From: Heterocephalus glaber
Lineage: Eukaryota > Chordata > Mammalia > Rodentia > Bathyergidae
Length of the DNA stretch: 64,000 bases
Assembly: GCF_000247695.1 (NCBI RefSeq)
Contig: NW_004624732.1
Span: 46,249,862-46,313,861, forward strand
Reading direction: 5' to 3'
Numbering within the stretch: position 1 is the first letter of the stretch; each line of letters begins with the position of its first letter. Shown here piece after piece: positions 11,876 to 23,690 of this stretch. Position numbers and translations under genes: made by a program. Below the pieces are notes generated by a model. It was not told the DNA's origin. It made no database searches and worked only from the letters and a program-made list of their open reading frames with translations.

Positions 11876-13305
11876 CTGTGCGTGATCGTGGATATGAAAA
11901 TTTGAACTGACCCCACATTGACCTAGCTGACAGGAAATTTAAGAGTGGGTACTGTACGAAAATAAGCAGCTAAGCAACCAAATGTGAAAGAAAAGTAATC
12001 ACAAATTAGAATGAGTACTATGAAGGGAAAGTGTCAGGAGCAGGGATACAGAATAATGGCGCATGGTCCTCCAGAGAGTTCAGTGTAAAACATTAAAAGG
12101 GATTTGCATTAAGGGGATAATGGAGAAAGACACCAACCAACTAATATTTTGCACACCTGGCATCTGTCAAATAATTTGGACTTTTAAAATAGAAAGTATC
12201 TGTGTTTTCTTAGAGTTGAGTAAGAGAAACTCCACTTGGAGCAAATACAGAACACATAGAAAAGAAATAATTTTTGTCTTGCAATGAAATTAAGAATACA
12301 AGTGCAAAAAGTTCTTACTTGCCATTGAAACAAACCGACTTTTGAAATGTGAAAAACTATTACAGCAATTAAAATTAAAGAGAATTTAGGAATGCATTCT
12401 CTCTTAGAGTAAAAAGTAATATTTCATAAATATTTGGAGTTGAATATGAAAATAAAACTTCAGAGACCTATTCAAGTGATCTTCTCTGACACAGCTTACC
12501 TCTCAAGCAAATGGGTATATGCAAATGTATATTTCATTTCTACAAGATCATTTTGTGACTTTTTTATTATGATTTACAAAGAGATTGAAATCTCCACTGG
12601 AGTTCAGGATGGAAGGGGTGGGTCATTAGGTTTCTGCCTCAAGGAAATAAGTCTCAGCATGCCACCAGCAGAGCTCAAAGAGTAGTAATAAGGTCATCAA
12701 TTATCTTGGCCTGGATAGAGTTTGAAACCCTGGGAGGTGAAACTTACACTTTGAAAGAGATGGATTACCTTCTATGGGATTAAACAATACTTCTGAGGAA
12801 GACAGGTGGTTTGCATGTCTGTCCAGCATGGTCTAGGAAAATGCTTTAGAAGCAGTAATGAAAACATTCTATTTTCTGAGAAATGGGATTCTTGAAATGT
12901 CCTTATCCTAGATTCTTTTTTCTTGGTTATCCAAACAGGACTTATTTTTCTTGATTTGTACTTTTTTCCAAAATAAAAAAAAATTTATTGTATTTATTGA
13001 TATATGTACATGATATAAACGTCTTCATTCTTCATGATAAATACACATGCAAGCACATAAGTATAAAGTAAAACAAATTAATAAAGCAAAGTCACTTCAG
13101 GTGATATGAATAAGAAATATTAAATTAATTAAAACAAGTTAAAATACTGACATAAAGAGTCACTATTTTAAAAGGTATCCCCTTACAGTGAGACCAATTT
13201 TTAAAAAATGGACTGTACTTTGCTCTCAATTTTTCTAGGGCAGGGTGGTCTCAGTATGGAGGCCAGTTTCCAGTTCCCCTGGGGGAAACTAGCCAGTGGG
13301 ATCTG

Positions 13306-13327
13306 TTCTCAACTAATTAGTTGAGAA
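13306..13327. repeat. perfect 22-bp palindrome
   Basis: The centre is aactaattagtt and it is flanked by ttctc / gagaa. The two halves are exact reverse complements with no spacer, so it could bind a symmetrical dimer or extrude a hairpin. A second imperfect inverted repeat (gttcccc ... ggggaaac) lies 30 bp upstream. Confidence 0.9.
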
Positions 13328-13755
13328 GTGATTTCCCCGGGGTCTTATTGTATTTACAACAAGCTCTCACTACTTAGCACCATGCCACTTACATTTACTT
13401 GACTGCTTACACATGTTGTCAATGATTTACTTATCCTTTGTGTCAGTGCACTTTGTCCTTGGGAGGGCTGCTTGACTTTAATTCTATTTCACATTGCTAA
13501 CTTCAAAGGACCCCCAGTAAATATGCAAAGGTCTGAAGAAGACTACTGGTGAGGGCTTGTGAGGACAGAAAGTTAATTTTTTAGAAATTTTTAAGCTTAT
13601 TATTCAATACCACCATTATTAACAAATACATTATACATATGTTCAGTTAAATAAAATATATTCAAAATGAAAGAAATAAATGTAATTCATCACTTCCTAA
13701 TTATTTCACTACATTTCACTATTATCTGTACTCTTGAAGATATATATTTATATAT

Positions 13756-13777
13756 ATTTTATCTGAACAGATAAAAT
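13756..13777. repeat. 10-bp inverted repeat with 2-nt spacer
   Basis: Arms attttatctg and cagataaaat are separated by aa. It follows an (AT)n tract. The arms contain a paired TATC/GATA motif. No function is implied by the sequence alone. Confidence 0.85.
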
Positions 13778-14114
13778 ACTGCATAATACACCACTGTTCA
13801 TCTCTCATAAGTTCTAATTCCAATGATCTCAGATTGATAACCTGAACCTGACTATGGTAGATGTATTTATACCACAGACATCAGTAGACCTTGCAGATCA
13901 GAGCTCTTAGACTGTTCTCATGAGATGTTAAAGATTTACAAACATGCAATGGAATATATGCTTTGTATAGTAGTTTATATGAGGCAGAACCCAAAAGGAC
14001 TTTAGGCACTGCATTTGGTATCATCAATAGGACACCTGAACCCTCTACCCACAGACTTGGAGAACATATTAAGGAACAGAGAGACCAAGTGTGTACAAAG
14101 ATGATGTATGTGAG

Positions 14115-14310
14115 AGGGGCTCAACTCACATTATCTTCATAAAGCCTTACAACAGTCAAGGAACAGTATTTTTATTTTTAAATAGCACAAACTGAAGTTT
14201 TATAAAGGTTTACAGTCTACTAATAGTATACTAACAGTCATCTGGCTAAAAGCTGGGGGAACCTGGCTGAATCCTAATCAGAAACTCTTCTACCATGTCA
14301 CAGAGAAGCT
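14115..14310 (-). mobile_element. possible MIR SINE fragment, antisense
   Basis: The order of cttcataaagccttacaaca, tttttatttttaaatagcac, aaactgaagttt, then ctggctaaaagctgggggaa and tgaatcctaatcag loosely follows the antisense MIR consensus (attatccccattttacag, aactgaggc, gctggga). Divergence is high. Confidence 0.35.
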
Positions 14311-15535
14311 CAGGGTATTTGATTCTAACTGAAGTCCAAAACCTAGAAAATCATGAACCTAAAAATCACATTCCATCTCTAAGTATTTGAACACAAACAT
14401 ATAGATACATCTGAAAACTTGAGAGAAAGTGGACATGACGTGGCTTTCCAGAAAGGAAGGAAAATATATGAAGTAATGGCCAAACACAAAAGCTCCTGGA
14501 GAATGAAGAAGAAAACAGCAAAGCTGAAAAACTCACCTTTAAACAAATGTTATCAACCAGAAATAAAATAACAGCAGAAAAATGTATAGTATTATTTTAA
14601 TCCCAAAAGGATTTGATGAAAACTTTGTATATATTTGCAATTTTTCATTTTCCTCCCAGGGTTTTATTATACCTGCCATAAACAAAAGAAGATGGTTCAT
14701 ACTGAAATAATGCTTAAAATGCCATTCCCCAGGGAAATTGGTTCTAATGCCTATCCTTTACTCTTTACAGAATAAGTATGTAGCAAGCATTCATTTTAAA
14801 TGCCACTGTACTTGGAAACTGACATGTTGATTATCATGTTTGGATATTATTCATTTTATTTATCTTTTAAAATACAAACACGCAGGCCCATTCTATAAAT
14901 ATTATCTCCATTGGAAAGCTACTGCTAATAAAGAATCTACATTTTTTTTTTTGGCCACAAAATCCTCTGAAGTTCATTGTAAACATACAGTACTCATTAT
15001 AATAACATTTTTTTCAATACACACAAAAGACTATTAGGAAGAAGGAAAGGCGGGTTGAGGAGGAGGGTGGATAGGGTAAACCAGGAGGAAGATGTAATTA
15101 GAGCTAGGCTGGTTTGGCAAAGCCCCACTGAACAGCAAGCATGGGATTTCTTTTTTGCCAAACCACTCCAGGCTCCTTGGGGGTCTCGTGTCTGTTAAGA
15201 GGGCTTCCTTCCAATAGTATCTTCTGTAGTAGGAGGGAGATAAAGATGTAAAAAGAATTATCAAGTAAAATCAACATGTAAGTTCACTAACAGGCAGACA
15301 CACACATATTCTGAGTGGGAAACACTCTCAGTGGGAATTATGTGGCCTTGCAAGAGATAATAGTAACTTGATTGTGTGTATCCTCTTTATGGTAGGTGGA
15401 AATACATTGCCAAAAATTAGTGGCTTGAAGGGTAATATATAGTGGGCCTAAAAATGGAAACTCTAAATGGACATTTTAATATTTTCTTGTTCCATCTAGG
15501 ATTATGATTGAAGGAGAATTGTTATTTTCATACCT

Positions 15536-16040
15536 TTTATTTTTATTTTTATTTATTCAGTTTTTAGGATGGGGTTGAGTGAGAGAATGCTTTCTATAAT
15601 AGGTTGCATAATAGGGTTTGTAATATGTTCGGCAAAATCCATCAAACTCTTTTTTCACCTAAGTTTATTGCTACATTTTAGGTATACATTACATTATGAT
15701 CACATTCATCCTTGGGAATTGGTACCTGTACATGATATATCTTGGTTCTCGTTTTTTTCAATTACCCTTCTTTCTCTCCCACCCCTCCACCCCTCCTCAT
15801 TTACAAAAGCTCTGTTTCCATTTTTTCCTTCTTTTCTCATATTTTTTCTTTCCCTACTTTCCTTTCCCCTACCCATCTACTTCCCATTCCCCTTTGAACT
15901 TTTTCTTCCTATTTTACATTATCTATTATACATTTTGGTCCTCATTTATACTTTCAGTTTCCTCACACCAGAGAAACAATTTAGTATTTACACATGTGTG
16001 TCTTATTTATTTCACTTTTGAAGAAGACATGTACCCCTAA
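15536..16040 (-). mobile_element. lineage-specific L1 3' UTR, antisense
   Basis: This shares a long text with 29476-29640, 30600-30990, 39181-39440 and 63757-64000: attttaggtatacatta, cattcatccttgggaatt, gatatatcttggttctc, then a pyrimidine-rich run and ttatctattatacattttgg. In the 30.6 kb copy it is followed by antisense L1 ORF2, which identifies it as an L1 3' UTR. On its coding (minus) strand the pyrimidine run is a G/A-rich tract with several GGGG runs. A 150-codon plus-strand frame through it is an artefact. Confidence 0.85.
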
Positions 16041-16529
16041 AATGGTCAATTTTTTATACTGGGCAGGGAATATCATCTTTATAATAATTACCATCATCAC
16101 CACTTTCATCAACATGAATGATATCACCATCCACATCATCACTAACAATTATTGAAATCATTAATCCAGGCCAAAATATTTTGATGTGAGGATGTGTTGA
16201 TTTTCATTTGTGTATTAGGCCTTCAGGAAACTTTTAAGTTTTATTCAATTTGAGAAATGCATCGATGTTGAACTGCACAGGAGGTTCTGAACAGTATCTT
16301 CACATTGCAGACATTTAGAAAGTGTAAATCAAAACCTCTTCAATTATAAATCTAGCCGTCTGTATTGTGTAGTTACCACACTAAGGAAATAAATAGAAAT
16401 GTGACAGAAAGGAAAGAATGAAAGAAGGAAGGTGGGAAGAATGGAAAGAAGCTGGATTTTTAATTTATTATAGTGTGGTACTATAGCAAACCTACTGAGT
16501 TGTTTTCCTTAACTTTCAGTATTTCCACT

Positions 16530-16768
16530 GCTGTTTAAACTTCAATGAAATTGAATTCTTTCCTGGAAGCAAGCATCACCTTGATTCCAAAAGCAGAGAA
16601 AGATCCAACTGAAAAAGAGAACTATAGGCCAATCTCCCTAATGAACATAGATGCAAAAATCCTCAATAAGATACTGGCAAATAGAATGCAGATCAAGAAG
16701 ATCATACACCCTGACCATGTGGGATTCATCCTAGGGATGCAGAGATGGTTCAACATATGCAAATTACT
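16530..16768 (+). pseudogene. isolated L1 ORF2 reverse-transcriptase fragment
   Basis: An open stretch encodes a recognisable part of the L1 ORF2 reverse-transcriptase domain: [20 protein letters not shown], then [20 protein letters not shown], a damaged [15 protein letters not shown] and a final MQRWFNI. This region precedes the catalytic FADD box, which is absent. Both ends stop abruptly in unrelated DNA and no 3' UTR or poly(A) follows, so it is a piece left by rearrangement, not a simple 5'-truncated insertion. It is non-functional. Confidence 0.93.
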
Positions 16769-17339
16769 TTGAAACTTTATTACTGCCTCTTTAAACTTTT
16801 ACCTTGTTACTCAACCAGGACCACATGAAGTAGGAAGTAATCTCTCTGCCATGGACATCAGCAGGTTGGAGAACAAGAAGTAAGTGTTCTTATAATGAGA
16901 TAATAGTTTGCAATGAAATACTTGTTTGATTTTATGAAACAAAATACGTATTACATTTAAAATGGTATAGTTTATATAACATTAGTATAATGTATTAGTA
17001 GTTTTTGGATTCTATTACTAGTAATGATAATCATTAGTTTTATTAAATACAGAATATTTTATAAGAATAATTGAAATAGTTAAATTTAAATTATGGATAG
17101 ATAGATATTGTAGATGGATAGAGTTAGAATTGTTCAGAACTTACTTGTATAAATAAAAGACAAGATTTTCTTTTATCTTTTAAAATAAGTAAACTGATTT
17201 CAGCTGGTATTTAGTGAATGAAGCTTGTATTCATCAATAAACTCACCTGGTATGTGAATGTAGCATTCTTGACACTCTGGCAGTGTGATATTTTAGAAAC
17301 GTTAAAATGAGGAAGCTAGTCCATCAATTAGAATTTCTT

Positions 17340-17500
17340 ATCTTTTAAAATTTTTATTAGTATATTTTTGCAGTATGTAATGATTACATTCACTATAGGA
17401 AATTGATACACAACCATAACATATTTCAATTATTTTTTTCCCTTCCTTCCATCCCCTTTTTTCCCAGCATCAGATTCATTAGAATTCCTTATTTTTGGGA
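17340..17500 (-). mobile_element. L1 3' UTR fragment, antisense, diverged
   Basis: The text ttattagtatatttttgcag, attacattcactataggaaa and the following pyrimidine-rich stretch (cccttccttccatcccc) match the lineage-specific L1 3' UTR found elsewhere in this window, with more divergence. It ends in unassigned DNA. Confidence 0.6.
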
Positions 17501-17848
17501 AGATCATTATAAACGCTGTGCACACACCTCTCTCCTCTGTGGGGACTTCCTTTCCCTCCACCTCATTATGCACACACAGGAATGACTGTCATGCCCTGAA
17601 ATGCACAGACGAGATTTCCATGAACCTGCTGACTCTCAGGGATTCTCACTAGCTGTTTTGGTGTACCTCAATCAGCTAATATTTTCTTCATTTATCTATT
17701 TAGTTAACTCCAGGAAAGCATCATTTCCTCTGTTTGGGACATAAATTTTAATCATTCATTCACTGTTCAGTGCTTCCAGAATTTTCTAATGTATGTCTTC
17801 TGTTAAAAGTCACTTAGAATTTATTCTTACCTACAAGAATTCAAATTG

Positions 17849-18030
17849 GCCGCTGGGCATATTGGCACATGCTCCTAATTCCAACTACACGAGAGGTTGG
17901 GGCCAGAGAATTACTAGGTAGACCTTGCAAATTATGTGGGCACTGTCTCTGAATAAAATTAAAAAGGGATGGGGATTTAGCTGAGTGATAAAGCACCCTG
18001 GGATTCAATGCCCAGTACAAAAAAAAAATT
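17849..18030 (+). mobile_element. B1-dID composite SINE
   Basis: It starts cgctgggcatattggcacat, continues through a B1 body to ggcactgtctctgaataaaa, then a shortened ID unit (gggatggggatttagctgag, gtgataaagcaccctggga, ttcaatgcccagtac) and a poly(A). Box A and box B of the ID half are readable, with the segment between them deleted. This is the textbook order of B1-dID. Confidence 0.88.
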
Positions 18031-18774
18031 TCCTGAAGATAAGAATTTGTATCATTCCTGTAGTTTACTGTTTAGCATGTAGTTAGGCTTTAATATCTAT
18101 TGGAAGACTGAAAAAATGTAAAAATACATGAATATAATTTATTTGATAATAATACAGGATCTAGTAATAGAAAAAGAACATTGTATATACACTTTGAAAT
18201 TGTATTTGTCTCATATAATATTATACCATTGCTTTCAAATTATAAAATTCTTACTACATTTATGACTGATACATCAGAAGGACATGTTCCAGAAGAAATC
18301 TTAGACATCTTGAAATCTAGTTGAGGACACAATATGCTGATATTTCTGTTAAGAAGCCACATCAGATAAGCTACTATTTATAGTAAAATTAAGAACACAT
18401 ATACCCTTTTTAAGTGTTTATTTCCTCTTCCATTTTCCTTTACATGTATTTCCTCAGTTAATTGTGTTCCATTTCACTTGCATGAATATCAGCTTCATGA
18501 TCAACACCAAGGATACCATTGACAAAATTAGCATCTGCCTAATCCTCCAAATAGTATGATTGCTTTGATTTATTTTAGTATATAACAAAATGATGATGAA
18601 TGGCATCTTCCATTTGGGAAATAAATATCTAACAACTCATAGGTCAATGAACAAATTATTTAGTTCATTTCTTTTGCTCATAGAATTGCCTGAACTAATT
18701 ATTTTCCCTTTTGCAGGAGTAGTATAAATCATAGGATTGACTGTGAAATGATAAGGCAGCCTGTGCATCCCTCA

Positions 18775-18880
18775 CATTTCACATTTGAAGAAACTGCGGT
18801 TCCAGGAAAGTGACAGGACTTATCCAAGGATAGGCACAATGATAAGGCAGAGGTGAGAAGCCAGAGCTCTCAATTTCCAA
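18775..18880 (-). mobile_element. MIR SINE fragment, antisense
   Basis: The order gaagaaactgcggttccagg, aagtgacaggacttatccaa and gcagaggtgagaagccagag follows the antisense MIR core (gaaactgaggctcagag, gtgacttgcccaagg, gagctggga). It is old and non-coding. Confidence 0.6.
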
Positions 18881-19254
18881 CTGAATATTCTTTTAATATT
18901 TTTAGAATATTTCTGGAAATAGTTACAATCACTCAATCGCTTTAGTTTGTACTATCTTGATTCTGCCATTAAAACAATACATTACTTTTATTATTTCGAA
19001 TCACTGTTTTAATAAGCCTGGTTCATGAGAGAGATTTGACCAAAAAAGTGGGGGTTAGAATAAGATACTTTCCTCCTCATAACCTGCTTCTCAGGAAATA
19101 TGTTCCTGCCCATAAAGCTTTCTGAATGGATGCTTTAAAGATAGGCCAAGGTTACAAAACTCCATTTATTTTGACCTTGACTGTTTGACTAAAAGAGGAC
19201 ACATAAGACAAAAAAGTTATATTGACCAAGCAGAGTAAACTACGTAGTTTCATG

Positions 19255-19436
19255 ATTTATTTATGTTTTTTGACACTACTGGATATGGAACCCAGGCCCC
19301 TTGCAGTGAGGTTCATCCTCAAACTCAGCTCTCTTCCTCCTTTTTCCAGTTTTGAAATCAGTCCTCAGTTGTTAAATTGCCCAGGCTGGCCTTAAACTTG
19401 CAATCCTCTTGCCTCAGCCTCCCAGAATTCAGATGA
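19255..19436 (-). mobile_element. B1-dID composite SINE, antisense
   Basis: A T-rich tail is followed by a worn dID half (cactactggatatggaaccc, catcctcaaactcagc). After it comes a B1 half: ttgcccaggctggccttaaa, ttgcaatcctcttgcctcag and cctcccagaattcag. The orientation is reverse and divergence is moderate. Confidence 0.75.
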
Positions 19437-19504
19437 TAATTTAAACTAACATGGCCATTTGTAGTACTGTGGATTTCTGATTTCCTGTGAAGTTGAGCAT
19501 AAAG

Positions 19505-19960
19505 ATGATATCATTTATTTATTAATGCAGCAAACTTTATTTTGTGCCTTCTATGTAATAAGCATTCTTCTAATGAAATGGATGATAAAAGTCAATAAAA
19601 GAAATAGAGCCATGACCCTGGGGGCTTACAGTCCTATGGAAGAGGCAATAACAAAGCATAGGTTCAATAAGTAAGACATAACACAATATATTAGAAAGTG
19701 GAAAATCCTGCAAAACAAAGAAAATCCACAATGGCTAAGAGGAGTCAGAATTATCCAGGTGGGCAGAAATAAATCAGTTTTAATATGTGAAGATGTCATG
19801 TCAGGAAAGACCGGAAAGGGCATAATAAACAGATACGCAATTAAATATATATTGGCAAAAGCTAAATGGAACTTCCAACAATGAGGGTCAGCATGGCATG
19901 TTCCAGGAAGATGGGCAAGGAGATCAGAGTCACTGAAGTGAAGGACACAAGGTAGAAAGT
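19505..19960 (-). mobile_element. L2 LINE 3' end, antisense
   Basis: The segment begins ttatttattaatgcagcaaa, ttttgtgccttctatgtaat and aagcattcttctaatgaaa, matching the antisense L2 3' end (tttattgagcacctactatg, tgccaggcactgttc). It continues with gaccctgggggcttacagtc and the pattern tgttccaggaagatgggcaa. The 142-codon minus-strand frame here (19626-20054) has no recognisable L2 reverse-transcriptase motif and looks like chance. Confidence 0.65.
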
Positions 19961-21254
19961 AGCAATGATAAGTTAAGGAGAAAATGGAGAAACAGTTCAA
20001 GTGCAATGTTCTGTGCAAAATCATGGCAGTATTCTTCGTATAAGCCAAAATCACAGGAACATAGAGAAAAATATTTGGGAGAGAAGAGAAGAAACGGATA
20101 TTTACAAAGAGATTTTGAGCTTGTGATTCCAGAGAGGGGATGCTACTATAATTCTAGGTCACATTTTACACAACTTCTATATTTCAGATAATCCATTAAA
20201 TTCCTCATAAACCCCTTACTCACTTGAGTTGACTAGAGAAGGCTTACAACCGAAACACCTGCATTAGATCCATTAGTTGTAAACAAATCAATAAAAACAG
20301 CTGGTGCAGACTGGGTTGTTCACATCCAGAAAGCATAAATTCAGGAAGTCCAACATCAAGACAGAATTCTACAGTGGCATTAATGTGATTCCCCCTTGAA
20401 TGTATATAGAAGAGGTGTTAGATCACTTCAATATATTTAAAAAATATAAATTGTTATGGGCTAATATGAGAAATGTGAGTACTTAATTGTAACCAAACTT
20501 GTATACATTAAAATGACATAATTTCTGCATACATACTGTATTACAAAGAGATTAGTCTTCCAGTATGCAAATTTAGCTTGTGGGATAAATTTAGGGAACT
20601 TTGTTCCTATGAGGAATAATTATTTGAAGTTAATGATGAAGGTGGCACAATATAACTATGTGATATATGTTCTATATTTCAACTGATAAAATAAGTACAA
20701 AACAGTGAGAAGACTCATAATCCCCCACAAGAAATATGATCCTTAGAATTAGCTACTTCATAGATAAGAAAAATTTAAAAACTAAAAAAAACCCCCAAAT
20801 TAACAGGTAAACCGGGCACTTGTCAGTTTTTCTGCAAAATAAAGGATTATAGTAGATGATTCCCAAGGTCTTGACAAGCAAATATGTATGTGACACCCAA
20901 GCCCATCTACCAACTAATTTTTAAAAACCTTCTGCATAGGTTTTTCTGTAGGGCAATGATTATGAAAACACAGGTAAAGCTGCAAAGGGCAGACAATGGG
21001 TCAAATCCAGGGGTCAGGAAGTGACGTGACGCTTACATTAAAAAGCATCTGAAATGCTTGCAAGGTCTAAGTACCCCGTAATGACTTTGCTCTTTAGAGG
21101 GTATCTTGATATACTGCTAAGGAATCTCAGTCCTGTATGTCTAAAGAAAAATAACAGAAAAATATGACATATGTTCTTATACTTCTCAGGTTTTTTAAAA
21201 ATTATAGTAAAGCTACACTATAACATAAAGCAAAAGAAGCCAATGATAAAATTC

Positions 21255-21370
21255 TCATATGAAAAGAAAACTGAAACCCAGAGAGATTAGGGAACATTAT
21301 ACAAGCAGCGTAATTAGTGACAGAGCTGGAATATGAATGCTGGTAACCCAATACTCGCTGCAGTCAGTTT
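21255..21370 (-). mobile_element. MIR SINE, antisense
   Basis: The order gaaaactgaaacccagagag, attagggaacattatacaag and gtgacagagctggaatatga follows the antisense MIR core (aactgaggcccagagagg, ttaagtgacttgcccaagg, ggcagagctgggattcga). Confidence 0.7.
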
Positions 21371-22771
21371 CCCAAATGTCACAAATCAATTCCTGAACCA
21401 CTTAACAGTACTGACCACACCCAAATCCTCATTACCAAATACTATTGCACTTTAGCAATGTTTCGGTTCATATGGTGTTCACTGAGGGATTTGTAACATA
21501 CCGGATGAAAAAAAGGCACATATCTTAACTTGGGCAAAAAGTATTATAATTCTGAAATATAATAAATAAAAATGTCATTGAAGTAGCCAAAGATAAACAT
21601 TAGCTGAAACTCCATCTTCAGTGGATGTTAGACTTAAATGAAGGAAGTTTCAAGAGAAATTTAGAGAGATTACAATGGGACTAAGTTTTGAAACTCCCAT
21701 CCTTTTGGTCTGAGAAATTTGCATGTGCAATTACTACATTTGCATGCATAATTACCCCACAGGAAGACACATGTGCCAAGTGGCATTTGAAAATGTGTTA
21801 ACTGCATACACAGAAGGATGGGCCTTTAAAACGTTGGCCATAAGAATCTAATCATTAGGAATGGGTCATGTGCTTCAGAGTGGGGAGAGAAAGATGGTAC
21901 ATTTTGAAGCTATCTGAGCAAATCCAGTTTGGATGCACACAAGGAGAATTGATTGATGTTCATGTAGATGAAATACTGGATTTTGAGTAAATACTTTAGA
22001 AACCACCAGAATCTGCAGGGAAAGCATTTCAGGCATTAGCTAATTGGATTAGCTGTGGTGTTTTTGGTGCATCCTTCGGAATTCATAAACTATAGATTAA
22101 AATCATCAAAGGACTCTTCTCACAGAGGTGAGAAGGCTCTTTTCTTGTGCTTGTAAACATTTAGTCCTGTGGACTATCAGTATATTTAGTTTTCTTCTTT
22201 CATTAAAGCAGAAGATATTTCAGGGTATTTGAAGTGTATACTTTTCTCTCCTAGATTTTGTAAACAATAAACTAGGGTAAGAAAATAAACCATAATTTGG
22301 AGTCGTTTTTCATGGGAGAACAATGATTGCCTGTTTTCTCAAAATTGTGTAACCTTTTTTTTCAGCAGGAAACAATCTGAATTTTCTGGGCCCAGGATAA
22401 CCTACTGAAGTCATCTCTTTCTGCAATACAAAATATAAGAATTTGGATATTTATGCAGAACCAGGTACAACCTTGGAAATATACCAATGCTTGTTAATAA
22501 ATAGCTCAGTTAGGGTATAAGATCAAAACATAGATTAGGTACACTAATTTCAAAAACTATTTAGGCAGGGCACTAAAAACATTCTCAAATTCCACTGTGG
22601 GGAGCTCATTTTGCACATCAGGTATCACTCTAAAGCCCACCTGTAGTTCAGGAAATTATAAATACATTCCAGCAATTAAATCACTTAACATAAAAAAGGA
22701 GAAATTACCTTTAAAATTCTCAATGTATCATGCCAATGCCTTTGTCTAGTGACTTCATATAAATGGTTTTT

Positions 22772-22811
22772 TTGTGTGTATGTCTGTGTGTGTGTGCGTG
22801 TGTGTGTGTGT
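22772..22811 (+). repeat. (TG)n microsatellite, interrupted
   Basis: TG units with three short interruptions (TA, TC, CG) over about 40 bp. Confidence 0.9.
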
Positions 22812-23344
22812 TCTATGCTCTCAGAGGCCAAAAGTGCATACTTTCAGATAAGAATTTGAAAGCATTTCATTGTGTGTATCATTCAATCTTATTCTTCTAG
22901 TTATAGTAATTAGACACAGTGAAATTCCAGGCCATCAGCATGTAGGTTATATCATTTCAAGTACTTTCTAATTTATCTCCAAAAGAAATAGAAGAAAGAG
23001 GAGGAGGAGGAAGGGGAAAACAAAAACCCTAAACAAACATTTCAATAGAGTACATTAACATTATCTTCAGTGCTGCTTATAAAAGTGTGTGGAATAATTG
23101 AAGAAACAATGTTATAGGTCTGAATTCTGGGAATTTATACAGCCGATGGATGGCTTTCATGCTCCTTCTTACAATCTGTGCTAAACGCAAATGTGATCAG
23201 TACTTTTCATTCATGTTGTATTTATGTGTCTGTTCTTGAAAGACATCTTTCTTTACACTGAAAATAGTCTTCGTTGTTCCTATACTCTTAAAAGCACTAT
23301 ATTTAGTTCCATGGCCTTAATAGCATTTTTCTGGCTCTAAAATT

Positions 23345-23490
23345 ATGTTTACTTTAACTTTTGTATCCAACTCACTGAACCCACAAGAGGATAGGATCTA
23401 AGAGGGTAAAAATGAAGTAATTATTCTTTTTCTCTATAATACCCCTGCTGCCTGGAACAAAACCTGACACATGATTTGCTCCATGACAAT
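23345..23490 (+). mobile_element. possible L2 LINE 3' fragment, sense
   Basis: The order cccacaagaggataggatct, aagagggtaaaa and tacccctgctgcctggaaca, then aaacctgacacatgattt, resembles the L2 3' end (agaatgtaagctccatgagg, ccagcgcctagaacagtgcc). It is highly diverged. Confidence 0.45.
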
Positions 23491-23690
23491 TTTTTTTCAG
23501 ACCCCATCTAGCATCTATTCCATGCCAAGTAATTTTTCAAGTATTATCCCATCTAATCCTAAAGACATTCTTATGGGAAAATACTGAAAAAGAAGATTGA
23601 CATTCTAAGAAGTTGAATATTTTGTACCAATTAGTATAGCTAATAAGCAAGGGAGTTGATTTTGTTCCCAGACTTCTCCCAATATACAGA
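23491..23690 (-). mobile_element. MIR SINE, antisense
   Basis: It reads catgccaagtaatttttcaa, ttatcccatctaatcctaaa, an altered 'aaaatactgaaaaagaag', and then ctaataagcaagggagttga. This is the full antisense order of MIR (gtgccaggc, tctcatttaatcctcacaac, gaaactgaggc, gctagtaagtggcagag). Confidence 0.6.

Larger units (their letters stand above)
11876..15535. other. mostly unassigned non-coding DNA
   Basis: No gene is recognised. A possible MIR fragment lies at about 14115-14310. The interval also holds a perfect palindrome at 13306-13327, a short hairpin at 13756-13777 and scattered AT tracts. The open frames seen (for example 12434-12685 and 14840-15037) show no known motif and are of chance length for AT-rich DNA. 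Confidence 0.5.
19961..23330. other. unassigned DNA with a MIR and a (TG)n tract
   Basis: No gene is recognised. The interval contains a MIR fragment (21255-21370) and a microsatellite (22772-22811). The 21700-21800 stretch holds two octamer-like tttgcatg motifs in a well-mixed sequence that could be unique and conserved, but nothing proves function. Confidence 0.45.

Noticed and set aside
15569..16021. 150-codon plus-strand open frame, hydrophobic
   Set aside because: It reads through the antisense L1 3' UTR and its pyrimidine tract. The same text occurs in other copies without the frame, and there is no protein motif.
15536..16768. Twin-priming L1 inversion joining the antisense 3' UTR at 15.5-16.0 kb with the sense RT fragment at 16.5 kb
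   Set aside because: About 490 bp of non-L1-looking DNA lies between the two pieces, whereas a twin-priming product would have them adjoining.
19626..20054. 142-codon minus-strand open frame
   Set aside because: It mostly overlaps an L2 3' end. No L2 reverse-transcriptase motif or other domain is visible.
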